Assembly (NCBI RefSeq): GCF_964340395.1
Contig: NC_135571.1
Location: forward strand, 4,490,453-4,554,452
Origin: Glandiceps talaboti
Lineage: Eukaryota > Hemichordata > Enteropneusta > Spengelidae
Length of the DNA stretch: 64,000 nucleotides
Direction of reading: 5' to 3'
The position numbers were made by a program, and so were the translations under genes. Positions 42,182 to 55,589 of this stretch are shown in pieces. A model generated the notes under the pieces. That model ran no database searches. It was not told the DNA's origin and was given only the letters and a program-made list of their open reading frames with translations. Position 1 is the stretch's first letter. Each line of letters starts with the position of its first letter.

Positions 42182-42414
42182 TATTGGAGCCCGACTAAAT
42201 ACATTTTTTGTAGTTCCATACCAGGGAAACTCAGGTACAATGTAGATTTTACGCAGCTTTACTCTTTTACAAATTACATTGTAATATGTACTGCCCATAT
42301 TAAGAATACTGACAGCATGTCTCATTATGTGCCCAAAAACAGAAACATTTACAACAAGTAACACTAAAGTAAAGCACTTTCTCTATGTGCTAAACTCGTT
42401 TATATCATTCATAT

Positions 42415-42524
42415 CAAGTGTAAAAGTATACTGTTTCAATTGGTTTATTTACAAGCCCAGCATGTAACATGTAGCCTTTCTAATGTGGTGAATTAGCAAA
42501 TGAAACAGTATACTTTTACACTTG
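42415..42524. mobile_element. Short element with perfect 24-bp inverted ends
   Basis: 42415-42438 (caagtgtaaaagtatactgt then ttca) is the exact inverse of 42501-42524, with a 62-bp spacer. The perfection of the arms suggests a recent insertion or a functional hairpin. Flanking duplication is unclear. Confidence 0.55.
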
Positions 42525-45364
42525 TATGGATACTATAAACAATTGTGGTATATACAGGAAACACTTTACTTTGGTGTTATGGGTTGTACTTGATATGGAT
42601 GCTAGAAATAGTATAAATGATTGTGGTACATACAGAAAACGCTTTACTCTGGTGGTATGGATTGTACTTATGTTAAAAACAAAAATTATTTTGTAAATTT
42701 CCATACATGTACCTTCCACATAAAATACTATGGGATGTCAGGTAGATTTTAACGTGCTGTACATGATGATGAATTTGATGCACTTGCAATTATACTGTAC
42801 ATATAAAGCCTTTATCAAAAATACTGACAGCATACATGTGTACATTAACATTTGTTTGGAAAAGTTAATTGCTCAGTTTTGGTCATCAAAATATACTTGT
42901 GAAGAGTTCTTGATAAAATGTATACATTATTGTACAAAATTATGAAGCCAAAGTCATTTTCTGAACATTTATTAAATTGTGCACTTTTCATGGTTTGCTT
43001 ATCATAACTCTTGCATGCTCTACATACTTTTAATTACTTTTGCTTGAGTTTGTGGACGTTAATTAAAAATAATCCCCAGGGATTGATTAATATTTCATGA
43101 ATATTTGATAAATTGAAGTATTTAGCCGATGACAGCTAGACGAGACTTGGTTGGTCACTGTACAATTTACGATTACAGGTACAGCTTTTTTCAGATGTTG
43201 AATTTCTATATACAAGACTCTAATGTCCATCTAATTTCAATAACTTGTGTAGTAGACATTATGTAAATCAAAAAATTAAATAATATTACAAAAATTAATG
43301 ACCACCCACCACTGCTGCGATGTCTGCTCTAACCATTTCACTAAACATGTTTTCATTATTTGTGGTCTGTTTACCGCATTATGATGATATTGTGAAGGTC
43401 AGCTGATGGTTGAAAAATCCTATTGTTGCATCATTATGATGTTTGTATGCAATGGCGCATCTGTTTCGTTAGCCGCTTCACTACTCACCAAAAAATATTG
43501 TCGCTATATTTTGTGATTTTTCCAGGAAATTGAGTCACTTGTCGTCAAAATGTTGATGTCAATTCATAAATATGAACTATTTCTATAATTCCAGTGCAAA
43601 ATAAAGGTTTGTGCCAAATTTTTTTAAAAAAAACAACAAAATTTTGATTCCCATAATTTTGGCGGGAAAGTAACATAATTTTAGTGTCAATCCATAAATA
43701 TGTTTTATTTCTGTTGGTCCCGTCTAAAATAAAATTGAAATGTGACAAAATTTTATCATAAAACAAGAATTTTTGTTCTAATTAATATGAAAAGAAAGTA
43801 ATTGATGCAAGTTTTGCATTAATTTATACATGCAAGTACAAATGGAAGGTCAGTCTGGGATAAGGTTGTAAGATGTCAAAAAGTTACAGGGAAATACAAT
43901 TTTGACATTGTTCAAATGATTTTTGGCGGGAAAATGTGTTGGCAGAAAAATGCTTGGTAGGGGATGCTTTCAGTTTATAACCTACATGCAGTAAGTTGTC
44001 GTGTTGGATTTCAAATATCTGGGGCAGGTCAAGAGTCAAATTATTTCGCAGCGTGGCATCAACCATTACATGATTGGGATCGATACCAGAGCACCCTTCA
44101 ACATTTATTCATTGAGTTTTGCTAAAAGTTGAAATGATATTTGAGAGAGAAAGGCTTTAGAGGTAGAGAATATCTTGTAAATATATGCACATCAGCTGTG
44201 GGTATGTCTCCTGGACGAATAATTGCATACACGTGACTGACATGCTTTAAAACCCATTGTATGTCTTAGAATCTAAAAGTGTGAGGAGTAACACTAACAG
44301 AGTTTACATGTGAAATTCTCATGAGTTTATTCTGTAACACATGGCTGACAATTTAGTAACAATTAGATTGGGAGGGGTACTTTAAATTAACAGTTACAGA
44401 CACATTTATGTAAACTGTATGCACAGTATGTCCTGTACTTATTTACACTCTATACATGTCTACATTGTATATATAACAGATATGTATATACATGTACAAG
44501 TATACTGTATACACACTATTTATTACACTATTTACAGAGTTACTCAACTGTATGCACAGTATGGGTTTAGTTTATCTATGGACTGGTACTGCTTTTGAGT
44601 CATGTTTAATTGTGTTAATTTTGTCAAGTTAGATACAACTGAGTTCTCGTACATTTAACATTTATCTGTCAGTTTGATAGTAGTCAATTTGAGTTGGAAT
44701 GTAAGCTGTCCACATCATACATTTACATGTAGCTCAAGACAGATTTGATGTAGTTTAGAACTGGACAGTATACATGTAGATTCCTGGCTATACTGTACAA
44801 CAGGACAGTATAGATTCCAGGCTATACTGCAGATCTTTTCTACCTGGTAAAGTTCTGTTCCAGGGAACCACAGTTTAACTCTTCCAACATCATTAGATAT
44901 ATGTACATGTACAGTACTGTGTCTATTGTATCAATAAACAATAACATTGATATATAATGATACATGTATGTGTACAATCTGTAACTCACACTGCAGGTTC
45001 TCCCCAACTATTGAGTCACAATTCCACCCACCCACACACAAGTAATTTCATGCAAACAAAAGGGATAAATTTCCGTACTAATTGAAATTTTTTGGAATGT
45101 AAATTTTGCATTGTTCACGTTGTATATGTATTTCTGAGAACGTCAACATAATGAAGTCATCATCATATTCTGATGAATTGTAAAATTCAATACAAATTAT
45201 TAGTCATAATTCCAGACTTATGAATAATGTAGTATTTCATTTGTAGTTTCAGTCAGAACATCAATCATACAGTTATTGAGTATGAATAAAAATGAAAATT
45301 AATAACTATGGCTTATTTAAAGGAATAAATCACACATACACATGTACATGTAGACAAGACATAC

Positions 45365-45467
45365 ATGTACATGTACATTAACACATTCAAAATGTATTCA
45401 CACCCACCCACAACCACATATCCATACACACCAATGCATATACATACACATACATACATGTACATGT

Positions 45468-45505
<38 letters not shown>

Positions 45506-45677
45506 GCGCGCGCGCACACACACACACACACACATCCATATGTGTACACACATACACACAAAAGTACACACACATGAATGCATGCAGTCATGCACACATA
45601 TACATACATACAATGTACATACATACATATATACATACGTATGTACGTACGTACACACACATACACACATACATACA

Positions 45678-45711
<34 letters not shown>

Positions 45712-45746
45712 CATGTATATATATACATTTTTGTACCCACATATGG

Positions 45747-45788
<42 letters not shown>

Positions 45789-45835
45789 ACATGTACACGT
45801 GTACAAAAGTGCACACATGTACATGTATAACAAAA
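45365..45835. repeat. Compound (AC)n, (CG)n and (ACAT)n microsatellite
   Basis: Runs of AC at 45470-45533 with a (CG)6-like core near 45503-45515, ACAT repeats at 45605-45712, and another AC run at 45750-45784. All long ORFs here are periodicity artefacts. Confidence 0.95.
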
Positions 45836-46145
45836 AAAATATGGACTATTACATGTACATTTTGTAATTTAATTTATAAGTACATTTTGTATAAACATAT
45901 CAAGGACAAAATCTAAGGTGACCCTACACTGACATATAGTCAACTACTGTATATAGATATACATAGACATTATACCTGTATCTTTCCCTTTCCATTTATT
46001 TATAAAAAAAACCCTGACAATATCAGTATGCAAATTATTGTAATGATACATAGCCTGATATTGTTTACACTAGATGATTAATGAATGGGGATGTCGTATT
46101 CTCTGTAAAGTTGAATAAAACATTGTACTGCACTGTCTGCATATG

Positions 46146-47630
46146 CAGGGCTCGAAATTCGTTTTTTTTCTTGGTAGCCTGGGTGGGCTACCATCATTTA
46201 AATTTGGTAGCCCGAGAGCAGTGACTGGTAGCCCATATGCATGCATTCCTAAATTAATGATGTTTGTGTATATATGTAACTATATGATGTATTGAATTCG
46301 ATGATTAATTGAATATCTTGAGAGGTCACGTTAATGCGTTATGTGTGTGTACTATTTCACGCCATAATTGAACTGGGGATGCAATGTTTTGCATGTATGT
46401 GTCTCTGGGGACGTGTCATAAAGAGGGGACATGTGAGGCTTACTGTTAGCAAACAACGTACGGTTATTATTGCAATGAAGAATAAGACATCTAGTCGCAG
46501 TTCTTACTTGTAACTATTAGCTAAATCTCTTGGTGCAGTGAGACCTGTAAAATTTGAATATGATTCAACGTATGGAAAATGTATAAACAGTTTCATAAGC
46601 CCCATGGCCATTTCCTGATGTGGAGACTACGTCTTGGGTAGTTTAGAAACTATGTGCTGTTATCATTATCTATCCACGTGATTGGTTATTTATTAACAGA
46701 CGGGTTAGACAGGTTTTGTATCAATACATGACGACCATTACGGCAAAGGCCCTTCCATTCATGGGCGAAGAGATAATCAAACAGAGTCTAAGACCACATC
46801 GGCAGATGGTCCATGCTGAAAACTTCACTCAGATAAATTCAAACCATCATGTCACCATTTCATTCTCACTAAAACTTCAACTTTCTTTTGAGCTTTGCTA
46901 CTACTACTAGATCAAATGCATTACGTGAATTTTACCATTCACTGCATGCTCTCTGTGGTTGTGTAAGCGTGGTTTACACACGGAATGTTTTAGGCATCGT
47001 TCAAGAATAAACGAATCTGTAGGACAGGTGTATACCAAGTTAACAGTTCTCATCAGCAGCATAATATTTTATCAAACACCATTACAACTGTCTCTGTCAA
47101 GTTGAAAGTTAAAGCTGTCATTCATGTGATGGAATTTAGTTACTGCAGTGCTGTACCGAGAGTGTACTGTGACTCTGAGAAGAGCCAAAAGGGCCTGGGC
47201 CGGAGATCATATTTCCAGAGAGTGATTACCATGGAAAATTGAAAGTATAGAAAGATAACATTAAATTGCTATACAGAATATTGTTGCATATAAATGTTTT
47301 GTTGTGACATTTTGGAAGTACAAGCTGTGTGTACGATGTACGGAAGAATGACGTGTACAGTGTACATGTATTTCGTGTACATTTGATATACATGTAGTGT
47401 GGATGCAAATTTGGAAATGACGCACTGATTTTGACGCTAATTTTGGGAGAACAGGCCCCACAGGACTGCGACCTCGGAGGCCCCCGGCCCGGGAAGGCGT
47501 CGGAGTCAGACTGTCACAGTTTCATTCAAAACTTAGTAGCCCAACTGGGCTACCACTCACATAATTTGGTAGCCCAGAGACAAACATTGGTAGTCTGTGG
47601 ACGCGGGACTACCGCGAATTTCGAGCCCTG
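46146..47630. mobile_element. hAT-like non-autonomous DNA transposon, 1485 bp
   Basis: Perfect 16-bp terminal inverted repeats, CAGGGCTCGAAATTCG at the left and CGAATTTCGAGCCCTG at the right, flanked by direct ATATG (46141-46145 and 47631-47635). CAGGG-type termini are typical of hAT elements; a 5-bp duplication fits one hAT subgroup, though most make 8 bp. Both subterminal regions contain repeated GTAGCCC/GGGCTAC words, likely transposase-binding sites. No transposase ORF is visible inside. Confidence 0.75.
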
Positions 47631-47869
47631 ATATGACTATGACTCATGGGTCATAACAAATTATAATAATATAATAATTTATTTATAATACTCTCAGTCA
47701 CTTTGTAAATATTTAAGAATAGCATGTAGCAAATCTTGTGTGTTGTATGTCAAATACCTTTTCATACACACTGTTATGCACACAGACACACAATGTAGAC
47801 ACACACTCATACCAGTACATACTACATGCACGTACATACATACATACAAATGTACATTTGTACATTGTC

Positions 47870-47905
47870 ATACATGTACATACACACACACACACACACA
47901 CACGT
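47870..47905. repeat. Short (AC)n microsatellite
   Basis: CA run within a broader CA/TACA-rich zone (47770-48075), followed by TACATGTA-rich DNA. Confidence 0.85.
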
Positions 47906-49121
47906 GCGTATAGTGCACTCAGACATGCACAATACATGTATATGCTAAAAAAACATTCACACACACTCACATACACACATACATGTACATGTACATGTGT
48001 GGTGTATACGTGACATGCGCACATGTACATACGCACACATACAAATCCACACATTCATACCCACACCCACACAATATATGTAACGGTATTTATTAACATA
48101 TCCATATCTACATGGTTACATATGCTTACAGAGTGACATACTCATATATAGAACTAAAAACATCCACTCTTTCTGAACTGTCTGAAGTCCTCACCTACAC
48201 TGTACTCACACAACATACATTATGTATAATATATTATCCTTGTATACAAATGTATATACATGTTGTATGATTCATGGAGTACGGAAACCTACAGATCATG
48301 TCAGTATGTTACATGTCATCTATAATTTTAGACCAGACTATTCATTCCAATTGTATTTTCATCTTCTGAACATCAGAAATAAATATCACTTTTACTATAA
48401 ATAATAACTGAATGATTCAATCTTGAATGATACACACTAAATTCCTATCAGTGTAGACATCATTATCCATACATCGTTAAATTGTGGAATTATTTTCCTA
48501 TCAGGATATCATATAAGTTTGAATTACAATATCTGCAATCAGTTTGTTGCAATTATTCTCTGACGTCAATGGTTGAATTGAAATTAACTACATGCTGTGG
48601 CTAGTATATACAGTATAATATAGTATACATGCACTATATATATGTATAATGTAGTAGTGGTGTTTATGATATGAAGTTTTTTACGAAATTGGTTTACTTG
48701 AAATTGAGTTTGTCAGATAAATTAATTGGTTAGCGGCTGTGGTGTACATGTACATGTCTACAGGCAAATTGCAGCTGTTTTTGTGGTGAATACAGCTGAA
48801 TTTACTAGGGTGACAACGATGGTGTTTGAACTAAGCTAGTGCAGAGAACATGGGTGTTTTTGTAGCCATGGTAATGTACATTGTACATGTACAATGAATG
48901 ATTACAAAAAATGAAAGTGTTGAGAGAACAACATCAATTTTGATATTTTATTACATCTATAAGTTTACAAATAATGAGATATTAATAATAATCCGGTTTA
49001 AATGAGATGTCTCAACATGGAACATTTGAAAATAATGATAAATGATAGTAAATATTATACATGTACATAAATCATTATAAATAGTCTAGGTAGAGAAAAA
49101 TACAGACATATAGTATACTGT

Positions 49122-49316
49122 CAGTGTGTCCTTTAGCCAATTTGACGCGCCACTGACACACAATTTCTAGTGATGCACCAAAATTTGGTGTTCCCCTATC
49201 TCTTACTATGTGGTGACCAGTGTGCCCTCTACGCCAATTTGACGTGCCACTGACGCACACAATTTTTAGTGACGCAGCAACAATTGGTGTTCTCATATCT
49301 CTTACTATGTGGTGAC
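49122..49316. repeat. Two-copy tandem duplication, about 96-bp unit
   Basis: cagtgtg(t/c)cct...gccaatttgacg(c/t)gccactgac...tctcttactatgtggtgac occurs twice in succession. Confidence 0.85.
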
Positions 49317-49552
49317 TCAAAGAAATGCCAGTGTTTATAAATCATTTTGACTCACAACAACAAAATTTGGCTATCATTAGAGGACACACTGTATACTTTG
49401 ACTGCAGTCTTACTGGAGGATCTGTTACATATACATGTACATTTATAATATGCACTAGCCAAGTTATTGTCTTTGAACAGAAAATACGGATAATATACAA
49501 AATGTACATGTCGTATACCTGGTCATTGTACATGCTTATCACAACCCTTGTC

Positions 49553-49796
49553 CACATCACTTGTTTTGTGTTAAAACATTGAAATATGAGTCAAAAAGTT
49601 TCAAATCATTCTCTTCCCGATTCTTCATAAAATATGCTTGAAGAGGTTGAATTATATTACATGTATTTTTTGAATATTTGTTCGTTTTTTTAGCCGGAAA
49701 AATACTCATGATATCAGTGTTTGTCACTACTTGTTTTGATTTGTAGTGACAAGGCCCCTTAGCTCACTCGTCTTGAGAAAAATATTGGGGAATCAT
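49553..49796 (-). mobile_element. Dispersed foldback repeat, family 2, copy 3
   Basis: Reverse-orientation, diverged copy. It keeps gaaatatgagtcaaaa...cccgattctt, then agccggaaaaatactc...cactac...gtagtgacaaggc, and ends gaaaaatattggggaat. Confidence 0.6.
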
Positions 49797-51108
49797 ATCT
49801 CCCAAGTGGCCAGGTCATGGAAAACACCAGTGACCTAAAGGGCCGTGTCACACTGAGGGCACTGATATTGATAAGACAAACATACATGTAGACATGTACA
49901 TGTAATTTATTCCTAACAGCACTTGTCAGGTTTATTTACCTTTTTGTGTTACATCAATGAGGAATGGTTCATTTTGCATTTAAGTGCAAAGGGTTGAGAT
50001 AAATACTGGCTACATCGGAGTAGGGGTTCGGCTACATGTAAGCTTGTCAAACTGAATAACAATCTTCCCACAGACTGTGTTAAAATTGAAACAAATGTTT
50101 TGTTTGTGTTTTGTTAAGTGACAGGTGAAAGTTTCTGTTATGAGGCAAATGATATCGGTCTGAGTTTTTTGTTGAGTTGTCACATAATACTGAAAAGGGA
50201 AACACCCAATTTTGCAAATCAGATTAGACTGCACACAGCCAGTCAGCATTGTGAGTTACGAGTCCACGACCCTGTCTGCTCTGTCAGCATTACAATTGAC
50301 CCAATCATTCCTGTAAAATGTACAAACCAACCCCTAGTGCTAATCTCTAGTTTCCATTCCAGACAAATTAGTAAAAAACAGAAGCTTGAAATATTTCACT
50401 GTAACAACATAAGAAATAACTGACATATGAGAATCGCAGACAACTCCCGACATGTATTTATGTAACTTGATATAGAATATTGCTTTTGCATAGTTATAGC
50501 AATACAAATCAAAGCGGTATTGTTTTCCATATCTAGTTGTTTTCGATAACAACTAGTGATATCCTTTTACTCTGCGTCCCAGTAGCTTGAGTTACAATAT
50601 TTGCAGCATGTGAAAACCAGACCAAAATGTCGTAAACAACAGTTCAGTTCTCCAGAAGTACCACATGTACAATGTACTTGTACATGTACTTTACTTTACT
50701 TCTCTAGCTTTTAAAACGCCAATAAATGTACATGTACCAGTGTACAAATGAAGTTGTTGTATTATTTTTTGAATCAGACAACCAACAATATATGTTATTC
50801 ACTAAAATTTAAAAATTGTTAAAATGTAAATAATAACTAAAGCCATTTTCCGTCTCACAGCAGATCTCACAAGATCTCACATGAACCATTGTATCCATAG
50901 CAACCACTTGAAGGTGGTCAAGCTGAAAGTGTCAAACACTTAGCAACACTATTGCTCTCAACATCATCACACATGGCATGGCAAAAGCTTGACCGCAATC
51001 ACGTTTGACAACTGTTGTTGCTAGGCATATTTCCATACATGTATCTCATGAGATCTGCAATAAGACATGAAATCCCTTATTAATATTAGACATTACATAT
51101 GCATTGGG

Positions 51109-51270
51109 GTCGATTGCATGCGGACGTAGTACAGTAATTGGTTGAAATCGTGATCACATGGGGTGCTGATTTTTGGGTGCGGACCCAAATGTCAATTTGA
51201 TTGGAGTACTTTTAACATTATGTGTATAGCTACATAGATACATTTACCCCCCATGAGAGATTCTATACTC
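51109..51270. repeat. Dispersed repeat, family 4 (copy 1)
   Basis: ggtcgattg..., gtgatcacat, gggtg(t/c)gga(t/c)cc, tcaattt, attatgtgtatagcta and tttaccc are collinear with 60817-60972 in a MICAL copy B intron. Confidence 0.55.
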
Positions 51271-54200
51271 TTGAGGGGTACATGTACATATGTATACGAT
51301 ATTACATATAACACAGTATTCTATGTACATGTATCTTACAAAACATTTTCAAAAAAATGTTCCAGTTACAGCTAGTGCAGCTTTGAAGTCTGTCACCAAT
51401 ATACAACGTGTATAGTGGGAAATTGATAGAGAAAGTTGAAAAAGGGGAATGGCAGGAAATTTTACCTGAATGAAACATCATATTGTAATACAAGTGTGGT
51501 TTACCTCCTGACACTAGTGACACACGACATGTGTACATTTGTATGTACATTTGTACATGTGGCAGAATTCCAAGACTTAGTTCATTTTTCCAAAAAACTT
51601 GAGAATTTGAAATATGACATGGATATTTCAGATATATTTTAATTCATGTTTGAAAGACACAAATGATATGATGATTTGTAATATAAATTTTATTTTGCTG
51701 TGGATTTTTGATCAGTTCAAAAAATTCTGGCAAAAGATGTTCTGGTAGAATGGAATGAAAGGTCAAAGGTCAGATAAGAATATAATACAGGTAGGCAGGG
51801 GATCGGCTTAACTATTGTCTGTGATTCTTCCCATGCTAGTTCAGTGACCTTGTAGTGCACACGTTTGTATGTTGTGGGTTCAGAACTTCTGATTTCTGAT
51901 TTTTAAAATCAAGAGAGTATTTTGATAGTAAAATTTGTCAAGTTTTCAGATAAAATCAAGAACAAATTTTCCCAGTTGGGAAGTAAACATGGACAAGAAT
52001 TATAAATGTACCGGTAGTAATTTGTATGCCATAAAATGTGTCCTTTTGTATAAGACATTTGAGGTCAAGGGTGACAAGGTCAAAGGTCAGCATGTAAAGG
52101 AAATGAGCCAGCTGTTTCACATACTCAAGTACAAAACTTTCCCTGTCACAATGCTACTGCATGGCTTTGTTACACATCGATTCTAGGGTAAGTTTCAATT
52201 TGTCTGTAACTCTGTTGAGTGTGTGAATTTTACTACAATTGAATTCGTGTAGTAGTAATTATGAATCTGATATTAGGTGTATCTATAAATTAGGTATTTG
52301 TGGTACTCTGGTAACACTGTACAGAGTGGAAACTGACTCGAATTTATAGACGTTTTCAGCATGTATATCAAATATCAATGTTATTGCTAAGGTTTTAGAA
52401 CTCTTGTACATGATATAGAGAGGGGTATGGGGAGGGGGAGGGGGAGGGGAGAACCTGGTAAGGTTTACATGTGTACATCAGTGATGTAGAGAGGGTAAGC
52501 CTGGTAAAATTTACATGACAGTACACTTATTTTACTCTATGTACAAGAATTGTGAAGAAAACTCGGGTAAGAAGTCTTTGAACCAACAAATGTAAGCCGT
52601 GACTATTTTATAACTTGGTAGCAGAGAATGAGAGTGCAAGTTGATCAATTTCACAACTGTAAAATTTCTTAAAAGAACACCTGTATGAATTTGGGGTGGG
52701 GTGGGGTGGGGGGTGTCAGGGCACTCCAATAATCTTATTTCCCATGGGATGTATTGTAGCCCAACAAAACGGGAGATATGAACACAACTTGTACTGTCTT
52801 TATTCAGAAGGCTAGGAGAGAGTTGTGGTTCGACTTTATGACAGGTCATATTACGATGTGCTTTGTTATAACATGTAAGTAGTCAGTTGATACCTATAAC
52901 CATAAAAGTATTAGGTCACCCATTATGTACTAAGTAGAGGGCCATTTATGTAGCAGGTGTTATAGAACCTTAGTAGCAGTCATAACTGCAATAAAAACTG
53001 TGAACTTTGAACTCTACAGTTTTACGGAGAATATAGGGTACTGTAAACCTGGAAATTTTTGCTGAAGACTTTAATGTTCGCTTATTTTGTTGGAAAACAA
53101 AAACACAAAAATAAGTCAAAAGCTTGTTTCCAGTGGGATCGATGTAGTGATTTACGATATTGGTTGGATTTAAAAAAAAAAATATGAAACTATATAATGT
53201 ACTAGAAATGAGAAAGAATTAAAGATGCAGGAAACATATGGAGACAATCAATATTGAATACAGTCTGACAGATTTGTAATTTGCAATATTTATATAGCTT
53301 CTAGCTACATGTCGAAAGCAGTTACGTGTATATGTATATCCATGCTGTAATAGAGCTCACAGACTTGTCACTGTTTTACTGCATGTATATTAAGCTATCC
53401 AAGCCAACAGCTAGAAGATAATGAGAACCCTGCAAGTCTCTGTGCCAGCTGTAATATGAAATTATCAGTAATGGATTGTGACAAATACTTCCTACGACGT
53501 CTACTTGGTTTAGTAAGAAGTCACGTTGTACACGTACACCCCGAGTCTTCAAGAAATTCATCACATGACAAATAGATAATAATAGTACATAAACGTACAA
53601 TGTAATACATGTATATGCACTGTTTACTGCCAATATACAAATGTAGTCAGGGGTGAACAAATCCACTGGTCCTGGGTCTGGGACTAGTGATTTTTTGGGG
53701 TGAACCACACAAATTTGATCTTGTCTGGCCCGTTGGACCAGTACCTTACTACATTAATAACTATGTTAAAAAGTCATCTGAATATACAGATTCATTGGTA
53801 AGATTTAATGTTTCACATTAGTGAGACCTGGGACCACTGATTATTTCAGCAGGACCACTGGATTTTTTTAAGGCACTGGTCATGGGACCACCAGTTCACA
53901 AAATGATTTGTTCACCCCTGGTAGTACATGTATACTGTTAAATAAGAAGTCACATCGTAAATGTACATGTACACTCTTAAAAAAATTCATTCATCCTAAC
54001 ATACATGTATACAAATGTACGTATAGATATTGATAGTACATGTTACTGTACATAATACAGTTTACTGCCATTATAGTAGGTTTTGATTAGAATTCATGTC
54101 ATGCACTATTCTAGTGACTATTGTTGACTATATGGAGACACCTTCTTCCTGACAATAATAATCAATGTACCGTGTACTTTGGTGTAAGGTGACATTGTTA

Positions 54201-54429
54201 AAGGACAGACATCTTTCACATCATCTCCTACGTCAATGACCTGCTCTGTCTACTAGTACCAGTAATATGTCTGTATTCAAATTGTTCAAGCTTATGTCAT
54301 TGCAAACAAAACTGAAGACTTATTTGTTTACTCCTAGACCCTGCACCAAAGGTTCACCAAAGCATATGGTGTGCTTTAGCCATTCAGCACTATTGAATAG
54401 AATATTGCTCTGGAAATCAGACAGTACTA

Positions 54430-54700
54430 TAGAAATTTGATTGATTGATTGGTTAATTGATTGATTTGATTGATTGATTGATGGTAGTGAAAATATGTGT
54501 TGCTATATTTACATTGATGTTGTATTGTTTGTTTGTAATGTTGTTTGTGTTTGTTGTAGTTTGTAAACAGAACTGTCTACATGTACATGTATGTACATGT
54601 ATATGGTGTATGGTAACTTTCTTTTGTATTGTAATTTGATTGGAAACATGTTATTGTTTAGTTTATCAAACAACATTTCTGTTGCTTAGTTTGTCAGGCA

Positions 54701-54734
<34 letters not shown>

Positions 54735-54860
54735 TAATTAATCAGTCAGACAGTCTTCTGATCAAGAAGTTAGTCTATCTCTTAATCAGTCAATCAATCT
54801 ATCAATCAATCAATCAATCAGTCAGTCAGTCTGTCTGTCAATCAATCAATTAATTAATCA
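54430..54860. repeat. (TTGA)n and (CAAT)n tetranucleotide tracts
   Basis: A TTGA-type run at 54438-54483 and its inverse, CAAT-type runs, at 54700-54735 and 54783-54855. The opposed tracts could pair as a long hairpin. Confidence 0.85.
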
Positions 54861-55332
54861 ATATTTAAAACAATATTACATGTACATGTACATCAAATTG
54901 TATTAAACTTTCCAACTACACCGTTTCTGTTTGACACGTGTACATCAAATAATTTACCAAAATTCCAGTTAGGAAGTGAAAGTCTATAACACAAATTATA
55001 CAATACTGTGAGATATTAAGAAAGTCAATACTCATCTACACCATATCATGTGACACATTAAATACTAGTTCATTTGCTAATACATGTGTCCTTCATAATA
55101 CAATACTGATGACAAAAAAACTATATATTTGCTGATCCATCATCCCAAAATAGATATATTGCCATTCTTTATGACAAATAATGAATACATCATGTCAGGG
55201 CCATGCATCTATGTACGTGTACATGTCTCTGTTTTAAAACAATTTCACGAGTACCGGTAGCTATAATTTTAAATTTAAGGTCAGTATTCCTTGTATGGGC
55301 ATGTGTAGAAATTAACACTGAATGCCCAAGGA

Positions 55333-55430
55333 TAGACTGTAAGATACGTCGTGACGTTTCGCCCTCACCGGCCTCCTTAGGGGTTGGCCGATGGTTGAGG
55401 GTGCCCCGTCACGGCGTACCTTACAGACTA
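55333..55430. mobile_element. Short MITE, family 3, intact copy with 9-bp target duplication
   Basis: 98 bp with inverted ends TAGACTGTAAG and CTTACAGACTA and further inner pairing (tacgtcgtgacg with cgtcacggcgta). Flanks are gcccaagga (55324-55332) and gcctaagga (55431-55439), a 9-bp duplication with one change. This suggests Mutator-like mobilisation. Confidence 0.65.
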
Positions 55431-55589
55431 GCCTAAGGATCGTGTTAATGGAAACAGGTATCATCTGTGAAGTCTTCATGGCTGATGACAGAGTTTAATT
55501 AATAAAAAGATTATATAAACAAATTTAAATGCATTCAGAGAAATTGATGTTGAACCCCACAAGGGCCATGTACATGTAAGTAATTAGAT

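Noticed and set aside
45313-45916. ORFs of up to 167 codons in the CA/ACAT zone
   Set aside because: Open only because CA and ACAT repeats lack stops; no non-repeat protein sequence.
46716-46910. 64-codon ORF inside the hAT-like element as a transposase remnant
   Set aside because: Too short, with no hAT dimerisation or catalytic motif visible.
50118-50423. 101-codon plus-strand ORF
   Set aside because: No recognisable family, no splice context and average intergenic composition; treated as a chance ORF.
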